Part shown: positions 17,942 through 25,979 of the stretch, one piece after another
How positions within the stretch are numbered: position 1 is the first letter of the stretch
How the letters are laid out: each line of letters starts with the position of its first letter
DNA from: Pseudomonas sp. 10-1B
Lineage (GTDB): Bacteria; Pseudomonadota; Gammaproteobacteria; Pseudomonadales; Pseudomonadaceae
Assembly: GCF_000935045.1 (NCBI RefSeq)
Contig: NZ_JYKS01000038.1
Span: forward strand, 1 to 33,472
DNA: 33,472 nucleotides
Direction: 5' to 3'
Notes under the pieces: generated by a model
What the model was told of the DNA's origin: nothing
What the model saw: only the letters and a program-made list of their open reading frames with translations
The model's database searches: none
Position numbers and translations under genes: made by a program

Positions 17942-19090
17942 ATGATCCGCAGCAAACTGCCGAATGTCGGCACGACCATCTTCACCACCATGTCCCAGCT
18001 CGCCGTGCAGACCGGCGCGCTCAACCTGTCGCAAGGTTTCCCCGATTTCAACGGCCCGCAGGCGCTGCTCGATGCAGTTGGCCGGCATGTGGCCGCCGGG
18101 CATAACCAGTATTCGCCAATGACCGGCCTGCCGGCCCTGCGCCAGCAGGTGGCGGCCAAGATCGCGCGGCTGTATGGCGCGCAGGTGGATGCCGACCAGG
18201 AAGTGACCATCACCCCAGGTGCCACCGAGGCGATCTTCTGCGCCATCCAGGCAGTGGTGCATGCCGGTGACGAGGTGATCGTCTTCGACCCTTGCTATGA
18301 CAGCTATGAGCCTTCGGTGGAGTTGGCCGGTGGCCGCTGCGTGCATGTGCAACTGAGCGACGGCGACTTTCGCATCGACTGGCAGAAGTTCAGCGATGCC
18401 CTGAGCCCGCGCACGCGCATGGTCATCCTCAACTCGCCGCACAACCCCAGCGGCGCGCTGATCACCCGCGAAGACCTCGACCAGCTGGCCCGACTGATTG
18501 CCGACCGCGATATCTACCTGGTCAGCGATGAAGTGTACGAACACCTGGTCTACGACGGCGTGCGCCATGCCAGCGTGCTGGCCCACCAGCAGCTGTACCA
18601 GCGCGCCTTCGTGGTCAGCTCGTTCGGCAAGACCTACCACGTCACCGGCTGGAAGACCGGCTACGTGATCGCCCCGCCGGCGCTCAGCGCCGAGCTGCGC
18701 AAGGTGCACCAGTACGTCAACTTCTGCGGGGTGACGCCGCTGCAGTGCGCACTGGCCGACTTCATGGCCGGGCACCCCGAGCATGTCGATGAATTGCCGG
18801 CCTTCTACCAGGCCAAGCGCGACCTGTTCTGCGGCTTGCTGGAAGGCTCGCGCTTCAGTTTCACCCGCACTGCGGGTACTTATTTCCAACTGGTGGATTA
18901 TTCGCGGATTCGCCCGGACCTGAACGATGTCGACATGTCGCTGTGGCTGACCCGCGAGCACGGCGTGGCGACCATCCCGGTGTCGGTTTTCTACCAGCAG
19001 CCCATCCCCGAGCAACGCCTGGTGCGCCTGTGCTTTGCCAAACGAGAGGAGACGCTGCGTCAGGCAGCGGAAAGACTATGCGCGATCTGA
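17942..19090 (+). CDS. PLP-dependent aminotransferase (methionine/glutamine transaminase type)
   Basis: This 382-residue fold-type I aminotransferase is similar in layout to E. coli YbdL and to kynurenine/glutamine transaminase K. The PLP lysine is in VSSFGKTYHVTGWKTGY. Other family marks are NSPHNPSGALITRE and SDEVYEHLVYDG. YbdL-type enzymes use methionine and aromatic amino acids with keto-acid partners. It overlaps the next gene, an omega-amidase, by 13 nt. That pairing suggests a glutamine-dependent transamination of the methionine keto acid. The start is the ATG at 17942, after AGAGGG; the frame is open from 17894, but the extra residues are not family-like. The exact substrate cannot be read from sequence. 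Confidence 0.87.
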   Translation: MIRSKLPNVGTTIFTTMSQLAVQTGALNLSQGFPDFNGPQALLDAVGRHVAAGHNQYSPMTGLPALRQQVAAKIARLYGAQVDADQEVTITPGATEAIFCAIQAVVHAGDEVIVFDPCYDSYEPSVELAGGRCVHVQLSDGDFRIDWQKFSDALSPRTRMVILNSPHNPSGALITREDLDQLARLIADRDIYLVSDEVYEHLVYDGVRHASVLAHQQLYQRAFVVSSFGKTYHVTGWKTGYVIAPPALSAELRKVHQYVNFCGVTPLQCALADFMAGHPEHVDELPAFYQAKRDLFCGLLEGSRFSFTRTAGTYFQLVDYSRIRPDLNDVDMSLWLTREHGVATIPVSVFYQQPIPEQRLVRLCFAKREETLRQAAERLCAI

Positions 19091-19869
19091 GCACACTGCC
19101 GAACCTGAAAATCGCCCTGGTGCAGACCACCCTGGCCTGGCACGACCGCGAGGCCAACTATGCGCACTTCGAGGTGCTGCTGGAGCAGGTGGGCGAGGTC
19201 GACCTGGTGATCCTGCCGGAGATGTTCACCACCGGCTTTTCGATGCAGTCGGAAAGCCTGGCCGAGCCGGAGAATGGCCCGACCTACAAATGGCTGAAGG
19301 CTCAGGCGAAGAAGTACAACGCGGTGATCACCGGCAGCGTGATCATCCAGGCCGCCGATGGCAGCCACCGCAACCGCCTGCTGTGGGCGCGGCCGGACGG
19401 CGAGATCCTGCACTACGACAAGCGCCACTTGTTCCGCATGGCCGGTGAGCACAAGCACTACACCCCCGGCGAGCGCCAGGTGCAGTTCGAGCTCAAGGGC
19501 TGGCGGGTTCGCCCGCTGATCTGCTATGACCTGCGCTTCCCGGTGTGGAGCCGCGATGCCCAGGACACCGATTTGCTGCTGTACACCGCCAACTGGCCAG
19601 CAGCGCGCCGCCAGCACTGGAACCGCTTGCTGCCGGCGCGGGGCATCGAGAACCTGTGCTATGTGGCGGCGGTGAACCGGGTGGGTACCGATGGCAAGGG
19701 CTTTGCCTATTCCGGTGACAGCCAGGTGCTGGACTTCCAGGGTGAGAGCCTGCTCAGTGCCGGCGAGGCCGATGGGGTGTTTACCGCTGTGTTGAGCGCG
19801 GTGGAGCTGGCAGCCTACCGAGCCAAGTTCCCGGCCAATTTGGATGCCGATACCTTCGAGCTGCACTGA
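19078..19869 (+). CDS. Omega-amidase (YafV-like nitrilase superfamily)
   Basis: This 263-residue nitrilase-superfamily protein has the Glu-Lys-Cys triad E48 (ILPEMF), K115 (YDKRHLF) and C149 (LICYDLRFPVW). YafV/Nit2-type enzymes hydrolyse alpha-ketoglutaramate or alpha-ketosuccinamate to the dicarboxylic keto acid and ammonia. It begins 13 nt inside the aminotransferase gene, with the ribosome site (AGCGGAAAG) in that gene, so the two are translated together. The product of glutamine transamination is its expected substrate. The frame is open back to 18943, but only the ATG at 19078 gives a family-like N-terminus. Confidence 0.88.
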   Translation: MRDLSTLPNLKIALVQTTLAWHDREANYAHFEVLLEQVGEVDLVILPEMFTTGFSMQSESLAEPENGPTYKWLKAQAKKYNAVITGSVIIQAADGSHRNRLLWARPDGEILHYDKRHLFRMAGEHKHYTPGERQVQFELKGWRVRPLICYDLRFPVWSRDAQDTDLLLYTANWPAARRQHWNRLLPARGIENLCYVAAVNRVGTDGKGFAYSGDSQVLDFQGESLLSAGEADGVFTAVLSAVELAAYRAKFPANLDADTFELH

Positions 19870-19876
19870 CAGCAGG

Positions 19877-19956
19877 GCCGGCCTCTTCGCGGGTAAACCC
19901 GCTCCTACAACGACCGCGATCATTGTAGGAGCGGGTTTACCCGCGAAGAGGCCGGC
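19877..19956. repeat. Perfect 34-bp REP inverted repeat
   Basis: The arms 19877-19910 and 19923-19956 are exact inverted copies of each other over 34 bases, with a 12-nt spacer. Each arm carries the CTTCGCGGGTAAACCCGCTC core. The pair lies between two convergent genes (the omega-amidase and piuB) and could end or protect both transcripts. Confidence 0.92.
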
Positions 19957-19977
19957 GCCGGTTACATCAATTGCCAA

Positions 19978-22542
19978 TCAATACACATCCCGCCGATACC
20001 GCCCATCCTCGATCAACTGCTGCACAGCGGCCTCCCCAAGGATGCCATCAAGCGCCGCATCCACCCCCGCAGCCATGCCTTGCAGGCTGCCGCAGACATA
20101 CACACAGGCGCCATCCGCTACCCAGCGCTTGAACTCCTCGGCCTGCTGCAGCAGCACATCCTGCACATACACCTTCTCGGCCTGATCGCGAGAGAACGCC
20201 AAATCCAGCCGTGCCAGGTCGCCGCTGGCCAGCCAGCCTTGCAGCTCCTCACCACACAACAGGTCATGCGCGCGATTACGCTCGCCAAACAGCAGCCAGT
20301 TGCGCTGCTCACCTGCATTCACCCGCGCCCGGATCAGGCTGCGCAGGCCCGCCAGGCCGGTGCCGTTGCCGATCAGTATCATCGGTGCAGCGCTTTGCGG
20401 CAGGTGGAAGCCGCTGTTGCGCCGCAGGCGCAGGCTCAAGGTGCCGTGCAGCGGCAGGTACTCGGTCAGCCAGCCGGAGCCCAGGCCCAGGTTGCCATCG
20501 GTATGGCGCTCCTGGCGTACGATCAGTTCCAGCACGCCATCGCTGGCGATCGAGGCGATGGAGTATTCGCGGCTGCCGATTGGTACCAGCGCATCGACCA
20601 GCGCTTGCGGCTGCAAGCCGATCAGGTGATCGCGACGGGCCGGCAACTGGCGGCCAGCCAAGGCTTGGGCAAGGGTTTCGTCCAGGCCATTCACTTGCAC
20701 CCGGGTGCTGGCGTCCAGTGCCATGCCGTTGAGGAACGCGTCGATCCGTGGCTGGCCATTGAGCGGCAGGATTTCCACCAGGTCGCCGGCTTCCCAGCTG
20801 GCGGGCTGTTCCGGCTGCAGGCCAAGCAGGTACACCGGCTGGCCCTGGCTGCCCGGGTTGAGCAGTTCGCGGCGCACCAGCGACCAATTGCCAAAGCTCG
20901 GCGGCTGCCAGGCGGCTACCGGCTGGGCACCAGTCAGTTGCGCCAGTTCCTGGTGCCACTGCTGCAGGGCGGCCTGGTCGGCGTTGTCCACTTCCACCGG
21001 GCTGAACGCGCTGCTGGCACCACGCTCACCCAGCCATGCCTGCAGGCGGCGGGCGAAGCCGCAGAAGTGCGGGTACTGGCGGTCGCCGAGGGCGAGCAGG
21101 GCATAGTTGAGGTGGTTCAGCGCCCAAGGCTGGCCGAGCACCTTGCGCTCGAAGGCGCGGGCGCTGTCAGGGGCTTCGCCATCGCCGAAGGTGCTGACCA
21201 CGAACAGCACGCGGCGGGCCTGGCGCAGGTCGTTCTCACCCAGCTCGGCCAAGGCGCGCACCTGCACCGGCAGGCCGGCTGCCTGCAGTTGCCCGGCGCT
21301 CTGCCAGGCCAACTGTTCGGCAAAGCCGCTCTGGCTGGCAAAGCCGATCAGCCAGCTGTCGCCGCTGGTGCTGCCGCTGGCAACGTTGCCACGCGCCGCG
21401 CGCACCTGGCGTTTCTTGCGGCGGCGGTCGAGGTACAGCAGCCAGCCAGTGACGAAGAACAGCGGCATGGTCAGGCTGGCGATGGTGACGATGATGCGCC
21501 CAGGCAGGCCGAAGTATTCGCCTACGTGTAGGGCATAGACGCTCTGCAGCAGCTGAGCCTTGAAGGATTTGTCGGTATAGCGGTCATGTTTTTTCACCTG
21601 GCCGGTGGCCGGGTCCAGTACCAGGGTGTTGAAAGCACGTGGATGGGCAGCGTTCTCCAGCAGGTAGAACAGGTTGGCCGGTTGGCCGCCGACCGGTGGC
21701 AGGCGCAGGTTGTAGGCGGCCAGGCCTGGGCCGGCAGCGTCCTTGAGGTTGGCCCAGATCGCGTCGTAGTCGACTACCAGTGGCGGGGCGTTCTTGTCGA
21801 CTTTCTGCGGCCCGTGGCGGCCACGGCCTTCGCCGCGTTTTTGCTGCTGGCCGGCGGCCGGCGCGTCGGCCAGCAGCTTGTTCAGGCCTTCGCGATACCA
21901 CTCGTAGGACCAGAACAGCCCGGTCAGTGCGAACAGCAGATAGAACAGCAGGCACCAGGTACCGGCCACGGCGTGCAGGTCCCAGTTGAAGGCCCGGCCT
22001 TTCTTGGCCCAGTCGAAGGTCAGCCAGGTGCGCCAGTCCAGCGCCTTGCGCGGCCAGCGCATGTACAGGCCGGAGAGGCAGAAGAACACCAGCATCAGGG
22101 TACAGGCACCGGTGATCTGCCGGCCCGTGTCGCCCATGGCCAGGAAGCGGTGCAGGTTGAGCATGAGGTTGAAGAAGCCTTGCCCGGCCACGTCACCCTT
22201 GAGCTCGCCGGTGTAAGGGTCGGCATAGCGCAGCGCGCCGCGGCGTTCGCCCGGCGGCGGCATGAAGAAGACTCGTGCGGCGTTGCCTTCGCGCACGTCG
22301 ACCCACAGCATCGACACCTTGTCGTGTTGCTGGGCCTCGACCCGACGGACCAGTTCGGCTGGCGGCAGCACGCCTTCGGCGCGTACTTCTACCTTCAGTA
22401 CATCGGCATTGAACGCGCGCAGCAGCTCTTCCTGAAACGAGTACAGGGCCCCGGTGATGCCCATCAAGGCCAGCACCAGGCCAGCGGTGATGCCAAAGAA
22501 CCAGTGCAATTGGAACAGCGTCTTCTTCACCACATCTCTCAC
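19978..22542 (-). CDS. piuB: PepSY-domain flavodoxin/ferredoxin-reductase membrane protein (PiuB-like)
   Basis: This protein of about 854 residues joins three parts. An N-terminal PepSY membrane domain has helices near residues 15-35, 145-165, 190-215 and 355-375. A flavodoxin-like FMN domain (about 395-530) contains VVSTFGDGEAPDSA. A FAD/NAD(P)H reductase module follows, with GNGTGLAGLRS and YVCGSLQGMAAGV near the C-terminus. Such proteins are thought to reduce ferric siderophores at the inner membrane using NADPH. It lies next to a siderophore receptor and a PKHD hydroxylase, as P. aeruginosa piuB does. The outermost start is GTG 22542; a better spaced GGTGA favours GTG at 22533 or 22530. 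A terminator lies about 50 nt upstream. Confidence 0.82.
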   Translation of the reverse strand: MRDVVKKTLFQLHWFFGITAGLVLALMGITGALYSFQEELLRAFNADVLKVEVRAEGVLPPAELVRRVEAQQHDKVSMLWVDVREGNAARVFFMPPPGERRGALRYADPYTGELKGDVAGQGFFNLMLNLHRFLAMGDTGRQITGACTLMLVFFCLSGLYMRWPRKALDWRTWLTFDWAKKGRAFNWDLHAVAGTWCLLFYLLFALTGLFWSYEWYREGLNKLLADAPAAGQQQKRGEGRGRHGPQKVDKNAPPLVVDYDAIWANLKDAAGPGLAAYNLRLPPVGGQPANLFYLLENAAHPRAFNTLVLDPATGQVKKHDRYTDKSFKAQLLQSVYALHVGEYFGLPGRIIVTIASLTMPLFFVTGWLLYLDRRRKKRQVRAARGNVASGSTSGDSWLIGFASQSGFAEQLAWQSAGQLQAAGLPVQVRALAELGENDLRQARRVLFVVSTFGDGEAPDSARAFERKVLGQPWALNHLNYALLALGDRQYPHFCGFARRLQAWLGERGASSAFSPVEVDNADQAALQQWHQELAQLTGAQPVAAWQPPSFGNWSLVRRELLNPGSQGQPVYLLGLQPEQPASWEAGDLVEILPLNGQPRIDAFLNGMALDASTRVQVNGLDETLAQALAGRQLPARRDHLIGLQPQALVDALVPIGSREYSIASIASDGVLELIVRQERHTDGNLGLGSGWLTEYLPLHGTLSLRLRRNSGFHLPQSAAPMILIGNGTGLAGLRSLIRARVNAGEQRNWLLFGERNRAHDLLCGEELQGWLASGDLARLDLAFSRDQAEKVYVQDVLLQQAEEFKRWVADGACVYVCGSLQGMAAGVDAALDGILGEAAVQQLIEDGRYRRDVY

Positions 22543-22591
22543 CTTGTATTGCTGCCGCTAGCTGCGCGGCGGGCATTATGCCTTGATACGC

Positions 22592-22622
22592 AAAAGCCCC
22601 GCTCACTGGAGTGAACGGGGCC
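22592..22622 (-). terminator. Intrinsic terminator of piuA
   Basis: The stem is GCCCCG (22596-22601) / CGGGGC (22616-22621), extended by TCAC/GTGA after one mismatch, with a TGGA loop. Read on the minus strand it is followed by TTTTG. It lies about 170 nt past the piuA stop and about 50 nt before piuB, so it should separate the two transcripts. Confidence 0.75.
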
Positions 22623-22653
22623 GGGGTGGGCTTCTTTCAGTGGAAGCCTGTAC

Positions 22654-22751
22654 TGGCCTCTTCGCGGGCTCGCCCGCTCCCACAAGTACGCCACAGGATT
22701 TGAGGACTGTGGTGTCCCTGTGGGAGCGGGCGAGCCCGCGAAAGGGCCGGC
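22654..22751. repeat. REP pair between piuA and piuB
   Basis: One arm CTTCGCGGGCTCGCCCGCTC lies at about 22659-22678. The inverted arm GAGCGGGCGAGCCCGCGAA lies at about 22724-22742. The pair lies in the 3' region of piuA. Confidence 0.85.
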
Positions 22752-22791
22752 ACAGGCACAGCCCAATCAGCGGATCAACCCATTCCCGACA

Positions 22792-25074
22792 TCAGAAATG
22801 CACGCTGGTGGTCAACAGTGCAGTCCGCCCGGCCGCCTGGTTGGCGAAGTGGGTGGAGTAGGCCTTGTCGTAGTACGTCTCGTTGGTGAGGTTCTGCACG
22901 TTCAGTTGCAGGTCGATGTTCTTGGTCAGTTTGTAGGCGGCCATGGCGTCGTAACGCACGTAGCTGTCGACCATGGTGGTGTTGGCCACGCTGCCGTATA
23001 CGTCATCCACGTAGAACGCACCGCCACCGATAGTCAGCTTTGGCGTGATGGAGTAGGTAGTCCACAAGCTGGCGCTGTTGTTCGGGGTGTTTGGCAGTTG
23101 GTTGCCGTCGTTGGCTTTGTTCAGCGGGCCGCCGTCGATCTGACGTGCCTGCAGGTAGGTATAGCCGGCGAATACCTGCCATTTGTCGGTGATCTTGCCG
23201 CTGGCTGACAGCTCGATACCCTGCACGCGGGTTTCGCCGACGTTTTCGTAGGTGGTGCTGTCCACCTGTACGCGGGCGTTCTCCTTCTCGGTACGGAAGA
23301 GCGCCGCTGCCAGCGACAGGCGTTCATCCAGCAAGTCCCATTTGGTACCGATTTCGTAGTTGGTGGTCTCTTCCGGTTCCAGGTCGCTGCCCAGAACATT
23401 GCCGCTGCGGTCGGTGGTGCCTGGCAGTGTGTTGGTCTCGGTACCTTCGCCGAGCATTGCGCCTGGCGGGGTCGCGGAGGTGGCATAGGAAATATAGATG
23501 CTACCGTTCTCGGCAGGCTTCCAGACCAGTCCCAACTGGCCTGTGAAGAATTCACTCTTGTCGCGACCCTTGGTGGGTACGCCGTTCTTGTTTACGACGG
23601 TTGCGCCGCTGGCGTCGTAGGTACGGAACTTGGTATCGAAATGGTCGTAACGCAGGCCCATGTTCAGCAGCCACTGGGGCGTCAGCTCCAATGTGTCGAA
23701 GGCATAGATCGCTCGAGTCTTGCCGCTGGTCTTGGTGCCGGCGTAGTTGCGCGAGACCGTGCCGTTCCAAGTGTCGTCCGGGTTAGGGTCGCTCAGCGAG
23801 GTGCAGCTACCGCCATTGCCAGGACCGGTACAGGTGAGTTTGCTGTTTGGCGTGACGGTGTAGCTCTGGCGGTCGGACTCTTCTTTGGTGAGTTCGATAC
23901 CGGTCGAGAAATTGTTCTTGAAGCCCCCGACGAAGAACTCGCCGAACAGGTCGGTTTGGTTGGTGGTGGTGGCGGTGTTGCCCACACGGGTGTTGGCACG
24001 ACGCCATACACCGTTGTTGTTCACGTTACCGGCACTGTCGTCAGGCTGGGTCAGGACATAGTCCTGCATGCTGTTGCCATGGCGCAGGGTGTTCTTGATG
24101 GTCAGCGAGTCAGTCAGGTCGTGCTCGATGGCGAAGGTGGCGATGTCCACGCGGCTCTTGCGGAAGTCGCGACCGGTCAGACCGTAGAAGTTGTCGCTGT
24201 CACCACCATCGACCGGTTTGCTCGGATGTGCCGAAGTACGGGCGTTGCTGCCGGCAACTGGAATGCTGTACGGGATGCCCGAATCCGGCAGGTCGTCGCT
24301 TTCCAGGTGGTAGTAGTCAAGGTTGACGCGAGTCGGCGTGCCCAGGCCGAAGGCCAGCGACGGGGCGATACCCCAGCGGTCGTAGTTGACCTTGTCGCGG
24401 CCGGCAACGTTGCTTTCATGGGTCATCAGGTTCAGGCGGCCGGCAATGGTATCGCTGAACTGGTAGTTGCCATCGAAGGTATAGCGCTGGGTCTGGTCGC
24501 TGCCCCAGGTCCAGGCGCCGTCCAGCGAGTTGCCCAGGTGTGCACGCTTGCTAACCAGGTTGATGGTGCCGCCCGCGGCGCCACGGCCACCGATGGCCGA
24601 GTTCGGGCCCTTGGCTACTTCCACCGACTCGATGGCGAAGATTTCGCGGGTTTGCGCGCCAGTGTCACGCACGCCGTCCAGGTAAGTGTCACCTTGGGCG
24701 TCGAAGCCTCGGATGAACGGCCGGTCGCCTTGCGGGTTGCCGCCTTCGCCGGCACCGAAGGTAATGCCCGGCACGGTGCGCAGGGCGTCCTGCAGGGTCA
24801 GGGCGTTGGTGTCCTTGATCACTTGCTGCGGGATCACGGTGACCGAACGCGGGGTGTCCACCAGCGGCGCGGTGTACTTCGGCGAGGAGGCCTTCTCGAC
24901 CTTGTAATCGGTGCTGGCCTGTTCAGCCTTGCCGTTGACGCTGGTGGCGTCGAGGGTGATTGCGCTGCTGGCAGCCGGGTCGGCGGCGTAGACCGACGAG
25001 GCGCTAAGGGCGACACCGATGGCAGACACGATCAGGCGTGGTGAGCTCACTGCAGATGGTACGTACTGGCGCAT
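22792..25074 (-). CDS. piuA: TonB-dependent catecholate-type siderophore receptor (PiuA/Fiu family)
   Basis: This outer-membrane receptor has 760 residues. A signal peptide ends in SSVYA; a plug domain follows (PRSVTVIPQQVIKDTNALTLQDALRTVPGITFG, then IRGFDAQGDTYLDGVRD). A 22-strand barrel ends in the aromatic C-terminus SVHF. It has no N-terminal signalling (STN) domain, so it does not drive a sigma/anti-sigma pair. P. aeruginosa PiuA imports iron complexes and siderophore-drug conjugates; the same substrates are inferred here. I place the start at 25074 (MRQYVPSAVSS) after GGGGAAGG; the frame is open to 25125. A Fur-like box and promoter lie just upstream. It is divergent from piuC. Confidence 0.92.
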   Translation of the reverse strand: MRQYVPSAVSSPRLIVSAIGVALSASSVYAADPAASSAITLDATSVNGKAEQASTDYKVEKASSPKYTAPLVDTPRSVTVIPQQVIKDTNALTLQDALRTVPGITFGAGEGGNPQGDRPFIRGFDAQGDTYLDGVRDTGAQTREIFAIESVEVAKGPNSAIGGRGAAGGTINLVSKRAHLGNSLDGAWTWGSDQTQRYTFDGNYQFSDTIAGRLNLMTHESNVAGRDKVNYDRWGIAPSLAFGLGTPTRVNLDYYHLESDDLPDSGIPYSIPVAGSNARTSAHPSKPVDGGDSDNFYGLTGRDFRKSRVDIATFAIEHDLTDSLTIKNTLRHGNSMQDYVLTQPDDSAGNVNNNGVWRRANTRVGNTATTTNQTDLFGEFFVGGFKNNFSTGIELTKEESDRQSYTVTPNSKLTCTGPGNGGSCTSLSDPNPDDTWNGTVSRNYAGTKTSGKTRAIYAFDTLELTPQWLLNMGLRYDHFDTKFRTYDASGATVVNKNGVPTKGRDKSEFFTGQLGLVWKPAENGSIYISYATSATPPGAMLGEGTETNTLPGTTDRSGNVLGSDLEPEETTNYEIGTKWDLLDERLSLAAALFRTEKENARVQVDSTTYENVGETRVQGIELSASGKITDKWQVFAGYTYLQARQIDGGPLNKANDGNQLPNTPNNSASLWTTYSITPKLTIGGGAFYVDDVYGSVANTTMVDSYVRYDAMAAYKLTKNIDLQLNVQNLTNETYYDKAYSTHFANQAAGRTALLTTSVHF

Positions 25075-25109
25075 TGCTAAGGACCTTCCCCAAGGTATGA
25101 AGGCCGCGG

Positions 25110-25138
25110 ATCTTAATGTAAGCAATTGTGACTAACAA
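25110..25138 (-). promoter_or_regulatory. Predicted piuA promoter
   Basis: On the minus strand, the -35 TTGTTA (25133-25138) is followed by a 17-nt spacer and the -10 TAAGAT (25110-25115). The start site would be near 25103, giving a leader of about 28 nt with GGGGAAGG before the ATG. The Fur-like box at 25140-25156 touches the -35. Confidence 0.5.
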
Positions 25139-25139
25139 T

Positions 25140-25156
25140 TGAGAGTCGTTACCATT
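25140..25156 (+). promoter_or_regulatory. Fur-box-like site, piuA side
   Basis: TGAGAGTCGTTACCATT matches TGAGAATCATTATCATT, a common form of the Fur box, at 14 of 17 positions. It abuts the predicted -35 of piuA. Iron-dependent repression of piuA by Fur is the expected outcome. Confidence 0.7.
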
Positions 25157-25246
25157 CGTGAAGAATTTACAATCTTTACAATTTGGCTTTACATTTTTTT
25201 CACGCTGAAACGTCTAAGGGGCAAATGGGGCTTGTGAAGCGCAAAA

Positions 25247-25262
25247 GGGAATCAATATCATT
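25247..25262 (+). promoter_or_regulatory. Fur-box-like site, piuC side
   Basis: GGGAATCAATATCATT matches GAGAATCATTATCATT at 14 of 16 positions. It lies 33 nt before the piuC ATG, where it could block the promoter or the start of transcription. It is separate from the site on the piuA side. Confidence 0.7.
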
Positions 25263-25295
25263 GGCGCCTTTACACTTCCTAACGGTGCTGCCGCC

Positions 25296-25976
25296 ATGCT
25301 GCTTCACATCCCCGACCTGTTCGACGCCGATGAACTGGCCCGCATCCGTGAGGCGCTGGAGCAGGCCGATTGGGCCGATGGCAAGGTCACGGCCGGCTAT
25401 CAGTCGGCCAAGGCCAAACACAACCTGCAGTTGCCGGAAGGGCACCCGCTGGCCAAGGAGATCGGCGCTGCGTTGATCGAACGCCTGTGGAAAAACCCGC
25501 GCTTCATGTCGGCGGCCTTGCCGCACAAGGTGTTCCCGCCGTTGATCAACTGCTACCGCGAAGGCGGCAATTTCGGGTTCCACATCGACAATGCCCTGCG
25601 TCAGCCCAAAGGCAGCCCGGAGCGGGTGCGTACCGACCTGTCTTCCACGCTGTTCCTCAGTGACCCGGACAGCTATGACGGTGGCGAACTGGTGATCCAG
25701 GACACCTATGGCGTGCAACAGCTCAAGCTGGCCGCCGGTGACCTGGTGCTGTACCCCGGCACCAGCCTGCACAAGGTCAACCCTGTGACCCGTGGCCAGC
25801 GTTACGCCGCGTTCTTCTGGACCCAGAGCCTGGTGCGCGAGGACAGCCAGCGGGCGCTGCTGTTCGAGATGGACAATGCCATCCAGCAGCTGACGGCCGA
25901 TGTGCCGGACCATCCGTCGCTGCTGCAACTGACCGGTACCTACCACAACCTGCTGCGCCGCTGGGCCGAGGTCTGA
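25296..25976 (+). CDS. piuC: PKHD-type 2-oxoglutarate/Fe(II) hydroxylase PiuC
   Basis: This 226-residue protein is a non-haem Fe(II) and 2-oxoglutarate dioxygenase of the PKHD/YbiX family. The iron ligands H96, D98 and H159 (FHIDNAL and GTSLHKVNP) and the likely 2-oxoglutarate-binding R169 (RGQRYAAFFW) are present. The substrate of this family is not established. It is consistently found next to catecholate receptors (ybiX-fiu in E. coli, piuC-piuA in P. aeruginosa), so a role in siderophore-iron use is inferred. It is divergent from piuA, shares a gap with two Fur-like sites, and is followed after 3 nt by a Sel1-repeat gene. Confidence 0.93.
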   Translation: MLLHIPDLFDADELARIREALEQADWADGKVTAGYQSAKAKHNLQLPEGHPLAKEIGAALIERLWKNPRFMSAALPHKVFPPLINCYREGGNFGFHIDNALRQPKGSPERVRTDLSSTLFLSDPDSYDGGELVIQDTYGVQQLKLAAGDLVLYPGTSLHKVNPVTRGQRYAAFFWTQSLVREDSQRALLFEMDNAIQQLTADVPDHPSLLQLTGTYHNLLRRWAEV

Positions 25977-25979
25977 GCC

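Noticed and set aside
20080..21531. Long plus-strand frames opposite piuB
   Set aside because: PiuB carries clear flavodoxin, reductase and membrane segments. The opposing frames have no domain.
23641..25044. A 467-codon plus-strand frame opposite piuA
   Set aside because: The receptor on the minus strand has a signal peptide, plug and terminal aromatic residue. The opposing frame is a Val/Ala-rich shadow.
25123..25141. The CAATTGT-N5-ACAATTG palindrome as a Fur box
   Set aside because: Only a few positions fit the 19-bp Fur consensus. A much better Fur-like match begins at 25140. The palindrome is reported separately as a possible operator of another regulator.
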